Shown here: positions 1 to 5,380 of the stretch, piece by piece
How positions within the stretch are numbered: position 1 is the stretch's first letter
How the letters are laid out: the number at the start of each line of letters is the position of its first letter
Source of the DNA: AC-69 sp044867345
GTDB taxonomy: Bacteria > Actinomycetota > UBA4738 > HRBIN12
Length of the DNA stretch: 5,380 bases
NCBI GenBank assembly: GCA_044867345.1
Contig: JBIOUU010000106.1
Span: 1-5,380, forward strand
Direction of reading: 5' to 3'
Notes under the pieces: model-generated
What the model saw: only the letters and a program-made list of their open reading frames with translations
What the model was told of the DNA's origin: nothing
Database searches by the model: none
Position numbers and translations under genes: made by a program

Positions 1-530
1 TAGATCAGGGTCACCTCGGCTCGCACCAGCATGGCCAGCTCGAACGCCTTGCGGGCCGCCTCCGACGCGGTGGGCGACCCATCGGTCCCGGCGACGATCC
101 CCTTGTACACGCGATCGGCCCGTCCCATGGCGGTCTGGTACCGAGCCGTGTCGACGATCAGGAGGTCGCATGGTGCGAAGTAGGCGATCCGGTCGGGGAC
201 GCTGCCCAGCCGGAACCGCTTGGCCTCACCCATCCCCTTGTTCCCCACCACGAGGAGATCCGCCTGCCGGCGTTCGGCCACCTCCAGGAGAAGCTCGGCG
301 GGATCACGGGTGGCCATCTCGGCGTCGGCGTCGACCCCGGCTCGAGTGGCGGCATCCAGCGAGTAGCGGACCAGGCTCTCGGCAACGGGCCGCGTCAGGA
401 GGGGCGGTCCCCACGCACAGACCACCACGAGCCGGGCCCGCAGCCGCTTCGCCAGCCGGATGGCGGCATCCCGGGCCGTGGTGGCGGTGATGGAACCGTC
501 GGTGCCTACGACGATGGTTCGGTATCCCAT
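1..530 (-). CDS. Tandem universal stress protein (UspA family), 3' end cut by window edge
   Basis: Open frame from an ATG at 530 to the left edge, 176 codons visible. Two UspA folds follow one another. Domain 1 (about residues 4-128) opens with a beta strand and Asp11 (VVGTDGS). It carries the complete nucleotide-binding signature G96-x2-G99-x9-G109-S110, so it belongs to the ATP-binding class of the family. Domain 2 begins near residue 143 with the same strand and Asp150 (IVAGTDGS) and is cut after about 34 residues. Two-domain proteins of about 280-300 aa are common in actinobacteria (for example M. tuberculosis Rv2623), acting in the cytoplasm in dormancy and stress; that role here is inferred. 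The start has GAGG 4 nt upstream, lying in the 10-nt gap after the cupredoxin gene, so the two are probably cotranscribed. The family call is firm; the specific stress is unknown. Confidence 0.93.
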   Translation of the reverse strand, partial: MGYRTIVVGTDGSITATTARDAAIRLAKRLRARLVVVCAWGPPLLTRPVAESLVRYSLDAATRAGVDADAEMATRDPAELLLEVAERRQADLLVVGNKGMGEAKRFRLGSVPDRIAYFAPCDLLIVDTARYQTAMGRADRVYKGIVAGTDGSPTASEAARKAFELAMLVRAEVTLI

Positions 531-540
531 GGCTCCTCGC

Positions 541-1368
541 TCAGCTCGAGGGGGTTGGGGTGGGCGACGCGGCGATCACGTCGAACGTTCCGTTCATGTT
601 GGGATGCACGTCGCACCGGAAGAAGTAGCTGCCGGCGGGAAGGCTGCCGACGGCGTAGTCCATGGTGGCCGGTCCGCTGAAGATCTTGCCGACGAACACG
701 CGCTTGGTCGCCGAGCTGTCCGTGTAGATGGCCACGTTGTGAGGGATCCCTGGGTCATCGTTGCGGAACACGATGGTGAAGGCCTGGCCTGCCGGTGCAC
801 GAAGCGATGTCGCGTCGAACTGGCTGTTCTTCGCCGTTACTCGGACCACCGGCTTTCCGGCCGGGACCGGCGGCGCCGCTGCGCTTGTGGTGGAGATCCC
901 GAACGTCGGCTTGAACATCATCATGTAGAGGATGGCGAGGAGGCCAGCCCCTCCGATCGCGGCGATCCAACCGGGACGAGGGCCCTGGAGAACCCCGGCG
1001 AATTGGTCTTCGCTCACCGCCTGGGACCCGTCCGCCATGGCCCTGGCCACGAACCGAACCCGCCGATAGTAGGGTCTCGCCATGCCGTACATGGCGACGC
1101 TCACCAGGACCAGGATGGCGATGGCTGCCCAGATCCACGCCTGGGACCACCAGTGCCCGAGGAACCCTGCCACGATCCCGCCCAGGAGCAGGACGCCGAG
1201 CGAGTAGTAGAACGCCGAGATCGACGAGGCCGAAAGCTGCAGCAGCTCGTTCACTCGCTGTGGATCGCGTTCGCGGCGCACCCGGAACATCACCGCCATG
1301 GACACACCGTGGGCCGCCAGGAATCCGAACACCCCGACCAAATGGACAAACACCCACCACCGGTACAC
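541..1368 (-). CDS. Membrane protein with C-terminal cupredoxin (type 1 copper) domain
   Basis: 275 aa. The N-terminal half has four likely transmembrane helices (about residues 5-27, 53-72, 77-97 and 133-153). The first contains His9 and His20, and a basic loop (about 29-37) follows it. A linker rich in Ala and Pro (about 160-170) leads to a cupredoxin-like domain (about 172-266). Candidate copper ligands are His210 (IPHNV) and the C-terminal cluster Cys252-x2-His255-x2-Met258 (CDVHPNM), the usual type 1 set; a second Cys, needed for CuA, is absent. The tail is PTPTPSS. With four helices the copper domain and the N-terminus lie on the same side, most likely outside. Likely role: membrane-anchored electron carrier or copper-handling protein; substrate and partner are unknown. 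The membrane half vaguely recalls DUF2269 or CopD-type helices, which I cannot confirm. Start is GTG at 1368, with GAGG 11 nt upstream; the frame stays open further upstream to 1449 but has no ATG, GTG or TTG there. Confidence 0.85.
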   Translation of the reverse strand: MYRWWVFVHLVGVFGFLAAHGVSMAVMFRVRRERDPQRVNELLQLSASSISAFYYSLGVLLLGGIVAGFLGHWWSQAWIWAAIAILVLVSVAMYGMARPYYRRVRFVARAMADGSQAVSEDQFAGVLQGPRPGWIAAIGGAGLLAILYMMMFKPTFGISTTSAAAPPVPAGKPVVRVTAKNSQFDATSLRAPAGQAFTIVFRNDDPGIPHNVAIYTDSSATKRVFVGKIFSGPATMDYAVGSLPAGSYFFRCDVHPNMNGTFDVIAASPTPTPSS

Positions 1369-1422
1369 GAAAGTGGTTTCCTCGCTCGTAGCTACGACGA
1401 CGAATATGGCGATGTACTGAGC

Positions 1423-1437
1423 GCCCTCGACGAGGGC
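1423..1437. repeat. Short perfect inverted repeat between two membrane-protein genes
   Basis: GCCCTC and GAGGGC flank a 3-nt loop inside the 78-nt gap between the unknown membrane protein and the cupredoxin gene. No run of T follows it on either strand, so it does not look like an intrinsic terminator. It could be an RNA-processing or stabilising hairpin, or chance in GC-rich DNA. Confidence 0.35.
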
Positions 1438-1446
1438 CCGTCCATG

Positions 1447-2088
1447 CTATCGAACGGGGCGTCCTCGGGCCCTGGCCCATTCGACGAACTCGGGCAACCC
1501 CTCCCCGCGGTCGAGCGCGATGTATTCGTCGGCGAGGGTTCGGATCTCGTTGTCTGTGAATCCCGCCTCCCTGAGCGCCGGCCTGGCCTGGTTCGCCAGG
1601 AGCCGGGCACTCTCCACTTCGGAGGCTTCGGGCTGGGCATGGCCGGGTTCAGCCGTCTGTCCGTGCTTCTCGGGCTCCAGCGGGCCGGGAGGGTGGCGGG
1701 CCGGGTCCATGCGAAGACCATTCCCGAGCGGAGTCGTCCTCAAGCCCCCGCCCAACGCGACCGCCGTGACGAGCTGCACTCCGGCGATGGCGAGCGGGAG
1801 GAGCAGGTACCAGGTGAAGCGACGGGGCTCATCGACAACGGCCAGCCCCAGGAAGAACCCTGCGAAGGCGAACCACAGCCCCACCCGAGCCGCCGCGTGG
1901 AGGGAGTACAGCGCCTGTTCCCGCCAGGACGTCGCAACGAACTCCACCCGGAGCCATCTCGCCAGTGAGCGGATCCCCAAGAGGACGAGGATGCCCGCGA
2001 TCAACAGCTCGGGGACGGCCACGTATCGGGGCGGCTGCGGAAGCGGGGGCGCGGTCGGACTGGCGGCCAGGAGCAGTCGGGCCGGCAT
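1447..2088 (-). CDS. Unknown membrane protein with three helices and soluble C-terminal tail
   Basis: 213 aa from the ATG at 2088. I do not recognise a named family. A short Pro/Ala-rich N-terminus is followed by hydrophobic segments at about residues 23-40 (VAVPELLIAGILVLLG), 66-85 and 92-113. A polar, Pro/Glu-rich linker (about 117-158) connects to a charged helical tail (about 159-210) containing AGFTDNEIRTLADEYI and a final EFVEWARARG. That tail resembles a small three-helix bundle and lies at the membrane-protein C-terminus, probably on one face. It starts 10 nt after the stop of the phosphoribosyltransferase gene. GGTGA, which includes that stop, may serve as ribosome binding site. An adjacent GTG at 2091 is an equal alternative start, and the frame is open further upstream but only inside the preceding gene. 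It ends 78 nt before the cupredoxin gene, which is in the same reading frame. A partner role with the copper protein is possible but unproven. Confidence 0.75.
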   Translation of the reverse strand: MPARLLLAASPTAPPLPQPPRYVAVPELLIAGILVLLGIRSLARWLRVEFVATSWREQALYSLHAAARVGLWFAFAGFFLGLAVVDEPRRFTWYLLLPLAIAGVQLVTAVALGGGLRTTPLGNGLRMDPARHPPGPLEPEKHGQTAEPGHAQPEASEVESARLLANQARPALREAGFTDNEIRTLADEYIALDRGEGLPEFVEWARARGRPVR

Positions 2089-2098
2089 CACGCCCGTG

Positions 2099-2758
2099 TC
2101 ACCGAGCGCCTCGCGATTCGGCCAGCAGCTCCACGACCCGCTCGTCGGTGATCTGTGGGAAGGACTCGTACCACTGCCCCACCGCATAGAACGGCTCGGG
2201 AGTGGCCAGGACCCGGACCTCGTCGGCCTCCTGCTCCAGGCGGTGCACGGCCTCCGCCGGTGCGACGGGCACGGCCAGCATCACCCGAGCCGCTCCGCGA
2301 GCCCGGGCCCATCGAAGGGCGGCCACGGCGGTCCCTCCGGTGGCCACGCCGTCGTCGATGGCCACCACGACCTTGCCTTCGAGGGGGACCGGCGGGTTGT
2401 CGCCCCGATACGCCGTCGACCTCCGGGCGATCTCCTCCTGTTGAGCCGCGATCTCATTTCGAAGATAGCTCTCGTTCACCGCCAGTACGCGGATCAGCCG
2501 CTCGTCCAGGACCTCCACGTCTTCGGCCACAGCTCCCAGGCCGAGCTCGGGGTTGCCGGGGGCGCCCACCTTGCGAGGGATGATCACGTCGAGAGGAGCG
2601 CCCAGGGCGCGCGCCACGACGGCCGCCACCTCCACCCCCCCTCGTGGGATGCCGAGGACCACGACGTCCTGTCCCTTGAGGTCGGACAACGAATCGGCCA
2701 GTCGGGCTCCCGCTTCCTCCCGGTCGCGGAACATCGGACCGCCCCCTACGGAGAACAT
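2099..2758 (-). CDS. COG1926-type phosphoribosyltransferase
   Basis: 219 aa. Type I phosphoribosyltransferase fold: an early strand and loop VVLGIPRGGVEVA (about residues 33-45), a conserved IIPRKVGAPGNPELGLGA stretch (about 59-76), and the PRPP-binding loop VVAIDDGVATGGT (131-143) with the paired acids Asp135 and Asp136. Length and motif order fit the stand-alone 'predicted phosphoribosyltransferase' group (COG1926), whose base or substrate is not established. A related domain, fused to a hydrolase, is Rv0571c of the M. tuberculosis DosR regulon. Start: ATG at 2758 has AGGAGG 12 nt upstream, inside the end of the preceding small ORF. An internal ATG at 2734 (MFRDREEAG), preceded by GGGGG, is the more usual N-terminus for this family and is a real alternative. 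It lies 4 nt after the small ORF and 10 nt before the membrane-protein gene, so an operon is likely. Confidence 0.9.
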   Translation of the reverse strand: MFSVGGGPMFRDREEAGARLADSLSDLKGQDVVVLGIPRGGVEVAAVVARALGAPLDVIIPRKVGAPGNPELGLGAVAEDVEVLDERLIRVLAVNESYLRNEIAAQQEEIARRSTAYRGDNPPVPLEGKVVVAIDDGVATGGTAVAALRWARARGAARVMLAVPVAPAEAVHRLEQEADEVRVLATPEPFYAVGQWYESFPQITDERVVELLAESRGAR

Positions 2759-2762
2759 GGGC

Positions 2763-2921
2763 TCAGGGAGCCTCCTCGCGCGTTTCGCGTTCTGCCTCTC
2801 GCTCTTCGATCTTCTTCCGTTTGTCGGGAATCACCCGCTCTGGCGGAGGCATCGGCTTTCGGATCCGCCGGTACGCTTCGAGCGGATCGTCTGGCTTGCG
2901 GCGTTTGCGCGCTCGCGGCAC
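2763..2921 (-). CDS. Small highly charged hypothetical protein, possibly leaderless
   Basis: 52 aa from a GTG at 2921. No recognised family. The N-terminus is strongly basic (RARKRRK), the middle has AYRRIRKP, PPPERVIP and DKRKK, and the end is a Lys/Arg/Glu-rich stretch (EEREAERETREEA) that would form a charged helix. No Shine-Dalgarno precedes the GTG. Instead TATCCT sits exactly 6 nt before it, the spacing expected if transcription begins at the start codon (leaderless mRNA, common in actinobacteria). Its stop lies 4 nt before the phosphoribosyltransferase start, and the AGGAGG of that gene is inside it. Third-position GC is clearly lower than in the neighbours, partly because of the Lys and Glu codons, so coding is likely but not certain. 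A competing frame on the same strand (GTG at 2973 to 2746) has a Ser/Arg/Ala-rich product that looks less like a protein and overlaps the downstream gene. Confidence 0.55.
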   Translation of the reverse strand: MPRARKRRKPDDPLEAYRRIRKPMPPPERVIPDKRKKIEEREAERETREEAP

Positions 2922-2927
2922 CAGGCC

Positions 2928-2933
2928 AGGATA
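2928..2933 (-). promoter_or_regulatory. Candidate -10 box for the leftward cluster
   Basis: TATCCT fits the actinobacterial TAnnnT pattern and ends 7 nt before the GTG at 2921, placing the transcript start on the first base of the codon. No good -35 element is visible at 16-18 nt spacing, so the call rests on the -10 and its position alone. Confidence 0.4.
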
Positions 2934-2934
2934 T

Positions 2935-2961
2935 GTGACGCCGCCGAAAGGCCGCTACGAT
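2935..2961 (+). promoter_or_regulatory. Candidate promoter for the AsnC-type gene
   Basis: TACGAT (2956-2961) is a fair -10 box. GTGACG (2935-2940) matches four of six bases of TTGACA at a short 15-nt spacing. Predicted transcription would start near 2968, leaving a leader of about 26 nt. It overlaps the control region of the divergent leftward cluster. Confidence 0.4.
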
Positions 2962-2980
2962 ACGGTCCACCACCGAGCCA

Positions 2981-2989
2981 GGGGAGGGG
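2981..2989 (+). promoter_or_regulatory. Strong Shine-Dalgarno that fixes the AsnC-type start
   Basis: GGGGAGGGG contains GGAGG (2983-2987), leaving 6 nt before the GTG at 2994. The frame is open far upstream, so this site and the conserved N-terminus decide the start. Confidence 0.8.
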
Positions 2990-2993
2990 AAAC

Positions 2994-3227
2994 GTGGTCA
3001 ACGCCTACATCCTCATCCAGACCGAGGTCGGGAAGGCGGCCCAGGTGGCCAAGGAAGTGGCGGCCATCAAGGGCGTGACCAGTGCCGAGGACGTCACCGG
3101 CCCCTACGACGTGATCGTCCGCGCCGAAGCGCGCAACGTGGACGAGCTCGGCAAGCTCGTGGTGGCGAAAATCCAGGCCGTGGAGGGGATCACCCGCACC
3201 CTGACCTGTCCGGTGGTGCATCTGTAG
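2994..3227 (+). CDS. Stand-alone Lrp/AsnC ligand-binding (RAM) domain protein
   Basis: 77 aa starting at GTG: the protein begins MVNAYILIQTEVGKA and ends RTLTCPVVHL. This is the beta-alpha-beta-beta-alpha-beta RAM/AsnC effector domain alone, without the helix-turn-helix of full-length Lrp/AsnC regulators. The typical GPYDVIV (37-43) and ITRTLTCPVV (66-75) segments are intact. Such domains form dimers and higher oligomers and bind amino acids at subunit interfaces. Without a DNA-binding domain it probably acts as a sensor or by joining full-length family members; what it controls is unknown. Very similar small proteins are widespread in actinobacteria, and I recall them near ddl and thiL, though I cannot verify this here. 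It converges on ddl with 25 nt between stops, and no clear terminator hairpin is visible in that gap. Confidence 0.92.
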   Translation: MVNAYILIQTEVGKAAQVAKEVAAIKGVTSAEDVTGPYDVIVRAEARNVDELGKLVVAKIQAVEGITRTLTCPVVHL

Positions 3228-3252
3228 ACGTTCGGCCCCAGAGGTTCGGTTC

Positions 3253-4374
3253 TCAATCCGGGAGCGTTCGGCCCCGCTTTGCTTCCAGTCCGTGTCGCTC
3301 GATGGCGAGCTCGACCAAACGGTCCACCAGTTCCGCGTAGGAAAGGCCTGAGGCCTCCCACAGCTTCGGATACATCGAGATCTGGGTGAACCCGGGGATC
3401 GTGTTGATCTCGTTCACGAAGATCTGGTCCGGCTCCTGGTAGAAGAAGTCCACCCGGGCCATGCCGGCCGCGTCGATCGCCCTGAACGCGGCCACCGCCA
3501 TGCGCTGGATGTCCTCGGTCACGTTCTCCGGCAGCGTGGCCGGGACCTCGAGGGAGGTTCCCTCGTCGATGTACTTGGCGCGGTAGTCGTACCACTCGGC
3601 GCCTGGCACGATCTCGCCCGGCACCGATGCCACCGGGTCGTCGTTTCCGAGCACCGAGCACTCGATCTCCCTGGCGCCCTCCATCGACTGCTCCACCAGC
3701 GCCTTGCGCGCGTAGGAAAGGGCTTCCTCGACGGCCGCCGGCAGCTCGTCGGCCCGCCTGACCTTGGTGATGCCGATCGAGGATCCAAGGGTTGCCGGCT
3801 TCACGAAGACAGGAAGACCCAGTCCGGCTGCCCGCGCCTCGACCGCCTCGCGGTCCTCCTCCCACTCCCGTTCGTACACGACCTCGTGTGGGACGACGGG
3901 CAGGCCCGCCGTCACGAACAGCACCTTCTGAATCGCCTTGTCGATGCCGAGCGCGGAGCCGAGCACTCCAGCGCCCACATAGGGGACGCCCGCCAGTTCG
4001 AGCATGCCCTGGATGGTCCCGTCCTCTCCGTATGGGCCGTGGAGGACCGGAAAGGCCACGTCGATCTCCGTGCGCTCGCACCGGTCCGTGACGATGGCCG
4101 ACTCCTCCGGGTCGCGAGCCAGCGACACACCGGGTCCCTCGTCGCCGGTCACGCCCGGCAACCCGCCCGCTGTCGCGCGGGGGGCCGGCAGCTCCTTCAT
4201 CATGTGCCAGCGGCCTCGCTTGTCGATGCCGATCAGGAGGACGTCGTAGCGCTCCGGATCGAGGGCGTCGACCACGGACCGGGCCGAGGCCACCGAGACC
4301 TCGTGCTCGGCGGACCGCCCCCCGAACACGACCACCACCCGCCGCTTGGGCCCACCGCCCTTTCCGCGCGTCAC
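3253..4374 (-). CDS. ddl: D-alanine--D-alanine ligase
   Basis: 373 aa ATP-grasp ligase that joins two D-alanines for peptidoglycan precursor synthesis in the cytoplasm. N-terminal domain: FGGRSAEHEVS (17-27), with Glu25 at the position of the substrate-contacting Glu15 of E. coli DdlB, then HGPYGEDGT (112-120). ATP-grasp part: GSALGIDK (139-146), FVKPATLGSS (190-199) with Lys192, and a C-terminal metal and phosphate site with Arg307, Asp309, Glu322 and Asn324 (NEINTIPGFT). The omega-loop motif YDYRAKY (262-268) is that of D-Ala-D-Ala enzymes rather than VanA-type D-Ala-D-Lac ligases. Length is normal and all core motifs are present, so it should be active. Start: GTG at 4374 overlaps the upstream stop as GTGA, with GGAG 5 nt before it, indicating translational coupling. 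The frame is open further upstream, but only inside the preceding gene. Confidence 0.96.
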   Translation of the reverse strand: MTRGKGGGPKRRVVVVFGGRSAEHEVSVASARSVVDALDPERYDVLLIGIDKRGRWHMMKELPAPRATAGGLPGVTGDEGPGVSLARDPEESAIVTDRCERTEIDVAFPVLHGPYGEDGTIQGMLELAGVPYVGAGVLGSALGIDKAIQKVLFVTAGLPVVPHEVVYEREWEEDREAVEARAAGLGLPVFVKPATLGSSIGITKVRRADELPAAVEEALSYARKALVEQSMEGAREIECSVLGNDDPVASVPGEIVPGAEWYDYRAKYIDEGTSLEVPATLPENVTEDIQRMAVAAFRAIDAAGMARVDFFYQEPDQIFVNEINTIPGFTQISMYPKLWEASGLSYAELVDRLVELAIERHGLEAKRGRTLPD

Positions 4375-5380
4375 GCTTTCTCCAGCGCTTGGATGAAGTC
4401 TTCGAGAAGGTCCTCCGGGTCCTCGCCTCCCACCGCCACACGGATGAGGCCATCGCCGATCCCGGCCGCGCGTCGCTCCTCGGCGGAGAGCTGCCGGTGG
4501 GAGGTGGTGGCGGGATGGCACACCTGCGACCGGAGGCTGCCGAAGGACGAACCGACCCGGGCCACGCGCAGGGCGTCGCAGGCCCGAAGGCCCGCCTCGT
4601 ATCCGCCCTCCAACGAGAACGAAAGCATGGCCCCGAACCGTCCTTCCTCCAACAGCGAAGCGGCCCGGTCGTGATCGAGGTGGCCGGGGAGCCCGGGATA
4701 CCCGACCTCGGCGACCTTGGGATGGTCGGCGAGCGCCCGAGCCAGTTCCAGGGCAGTGGCGCACTGCCGGTCCATCCTCAGGGCAAGGGTCTGGACGCCT
4801 CGCAGCACCAGCCATGCTTCGAACGCCCCCGCCGTGGTGCCCTGGTCTCTCGCCAGGTGCCCGATGCGGTCCACCAGGTCACGGGGTCCAGCCACCGACC
4901 CGCCGATCAGGTCGGAGTGTCCGCCGATGTACTTCGTGGTGGAGTGCACGACCAGCATGACTCCGGGCAGCTCGAGCGGTCGCAACAGGTACGGCGTGGG
5001 GATCGTGTTGTCGACGACCAGGGCCACGTTTCGTTCCGCGCAGACCCGGGCGATGCCGGCCACGTCGGAGACCCGGAACGTCGGATTGGCCAGGGTCTCC
5101 ACGAGGACCGCGCGGGTGTTCGGACGAATGGCCGCTGCGACGTCCTCCGCCTCGGGAGGGACGAACGAGACATCTATGCCGTAGCCCGGAAAGACCTTGG
5201 TCAGCAGGGCGAAGGTTCCGCCGTAGATCGTCCGCTGCGCCAAGAGATGGTCCCCGGAGCGGAGGACCGAGGTCAGCGCCGTGTGCAGGGCGGCCATCCC
5301 GCTGGCGAACGACCACGCGGCCTCTGCGCCGTCCAGCGACGCCAGCACCCGGTGCAGGGCCACATGGGTGGGGTTTCCGT
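4371..5380 (-). CDS. PLP-dependent Cys/Met metabolism (transsulfuration family) enzyme, 5' end missing
   Basis: 336 codons to the stop at 4371; the true start lies beyond the right edge, because the frame is open to the last base and begins with the family's internal GNPT motif. Other fold-type I signatures follow: SGMAA (codons near 5300), the phosphate- and substrate-side tyrosine in RTIYGGT, the pyridine-binding Asp in LVVDNT, and the Schiff-base lysine in HSTTKYIGGHSD (Lys codon 4932-4934). The C-terminal domain has GSLRSQVCHPATTSH and a DGLIRVAVGGEDPEDLL ending, typical of cystathionine gamma-synthase, cystathionine lyase, methionine gamma-lyase and O-acetylhomoserine sulfhydrylase relatives. 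Gly stands in YGGT where methionine gamma-lyases usually have Cys, which argues against that activity; the exact reaction cannot be decided. About 50 N-terminal residues are probably missing. It overlaps ddl by 4 nt. Confidence 0.92.
   Translation of the reverse strand, partial: GNPTHVALHRVLASLDGAEAAWSFASGMAALHTALTSVLRSGDHLLAQRTIYGGTFALLTKVFPGYGIDVSFVPPEAEDVAAAIRPNTRAVLVETLANPTFRVSDVAGIARVCAERNVALVVDNTIPTPYLLRPLELPGVMLVVHSTTKYIGGHSDLIGGSVAGPRDLVDRIGHLARDQGTTAGAFEAWLVLRGVQTLALRMDRQCATALELARALADHPKVAEVGYPGLPGHLDHDRAASLLEEGRFGAMLSFSLEGGYEAGLRACDALRVARVGSSFGSLRSQVCHPATTSHRQLSAEERRAAGIGDGLIRVAVGGEDPEDLLEDFIQALEKA

Noticed and set aside
460..1968. Long plus-strand open frame of 502 codons
   Set aside because: It runs antisense to the Usp, cupredoxin and membrane-protein genes. 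Its product is a low-complexity Arg/Gly/Pro/His mix with no domain, the usual shadow of GC-rich codon bias.
1520..2938. Plus-strand open frame of 472 codons
   Set aside because: Antisense to the phosphoribosyltransferase and membrane-protein genes, rich in Ser, Arg, Pro and Gly without any recognisable motif; the opposite strand has clear family signatures.
2746..2973. 75-codon minus-strand frame from a GTG at 2973
   Set aside because: It overlaps the phosphoribosyltransferase start and the divergent promoter region, and its Ser/Arg/Ala composition looks like a frame-shifted reading of the 52-aa ORF.
3228..3252. Possible bidirectional terminator between the AsnC-type gene and ddl
   Set aside because: No stable stem with a T run could be found on either strand in this 25-nt gap.
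3253..4374. Possible vancomycin-resistance type ligase
   Set aside because: The YDYRAKY omega-loop motif is that of ordinary D-Ala-D-Ala ligases, and no vanH- or vanX-like gene is adjacent.
3104..4453. Minus-strand open frame of 449 codons overlapping ddl
   Set aside because: It is a different frame of the same strand as ddl, with an Arg/Gly-rich product and no motif, while the ddl frame carries every ATP-grasp signature.
3886..4674. Plus-strand open frame of 262 codons
   Set aside because: Antisense to ddl and the PLP enzyme, with no domain, ribosome binding site or sensible composition.

Overview
The window is gene-dense, high-G+C DNA with short intergenic gaps, GTG starts, 4-nt gene overlaps and strong GC bias at third codon positions. 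Together with a small stand-alone AsnC-type protein next to ddl and a tandem universal stress protein, this points to an actinobacterium (Actinomycetota). It could be one of the less-studied deep classes, but the window alone cannot fix a class. No rRNA, tRNA, CRISPR array, phage or insertion element was seen, and both ends of the window cut through genes.

Layout. (A) About 1-2921, minus strand: a compact co-directional cluster, read right to left. It holds a small very charged 52-aa ORF that may be leaderless, a COG1926-type phosphoribosyltransferase, a three-helix membrane protein with a soluble C-terminal tail, a four-helix membrane protein ending in a type 1 copper (cupredoxin) domain, and a tandem-domain universal stress protein cut by the left edge. 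Gaps are 4, 10, 78 and 10 nt, so one operon is likely. (B) About 2922-2993: a 72-bp divergent control region with a candidate -10 box for each side and a strong Shine-Dalgarno for the rightward gene. (C) 2994-3227, plus strand: a 77-aa stand-alone Lrp/AsnC ligand-binding (RAM) domain protein. (D) 3253-5380, minus strand: ddl (D-alanine--D-alanine ligase), preceded with a GTGA overlap by a PLP-dependent enzyme of the Cys/Met metabolism (transsulfuration) family that runs off the right edge.

How the genes may work together. Cluster A looks like a stress or redox module. Universal stress proteins and COG1926 phosphoribosyltransferases both occur in the dormancy (DosR) regulon of Mycobacterium tuberculosis, and a membrane-anchored copper protein would fit electron transfer or copper handling. 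This grouping is inference from co-orientation and spacing. Block D couples amino-acid sulfur metabolism to cell-wall precursor synthesis by gene order only; no biochemical link is evident. The AsnC-type protein is convergent to ddl, with 25 nt between the stop codons.

Most of the window is ordinary metabolism and housekeeping. The parts most worth a second look are the membrane-cupredoxin protein, its unrecognised membrane neighbour, and the small charged ORF heading the cluster.
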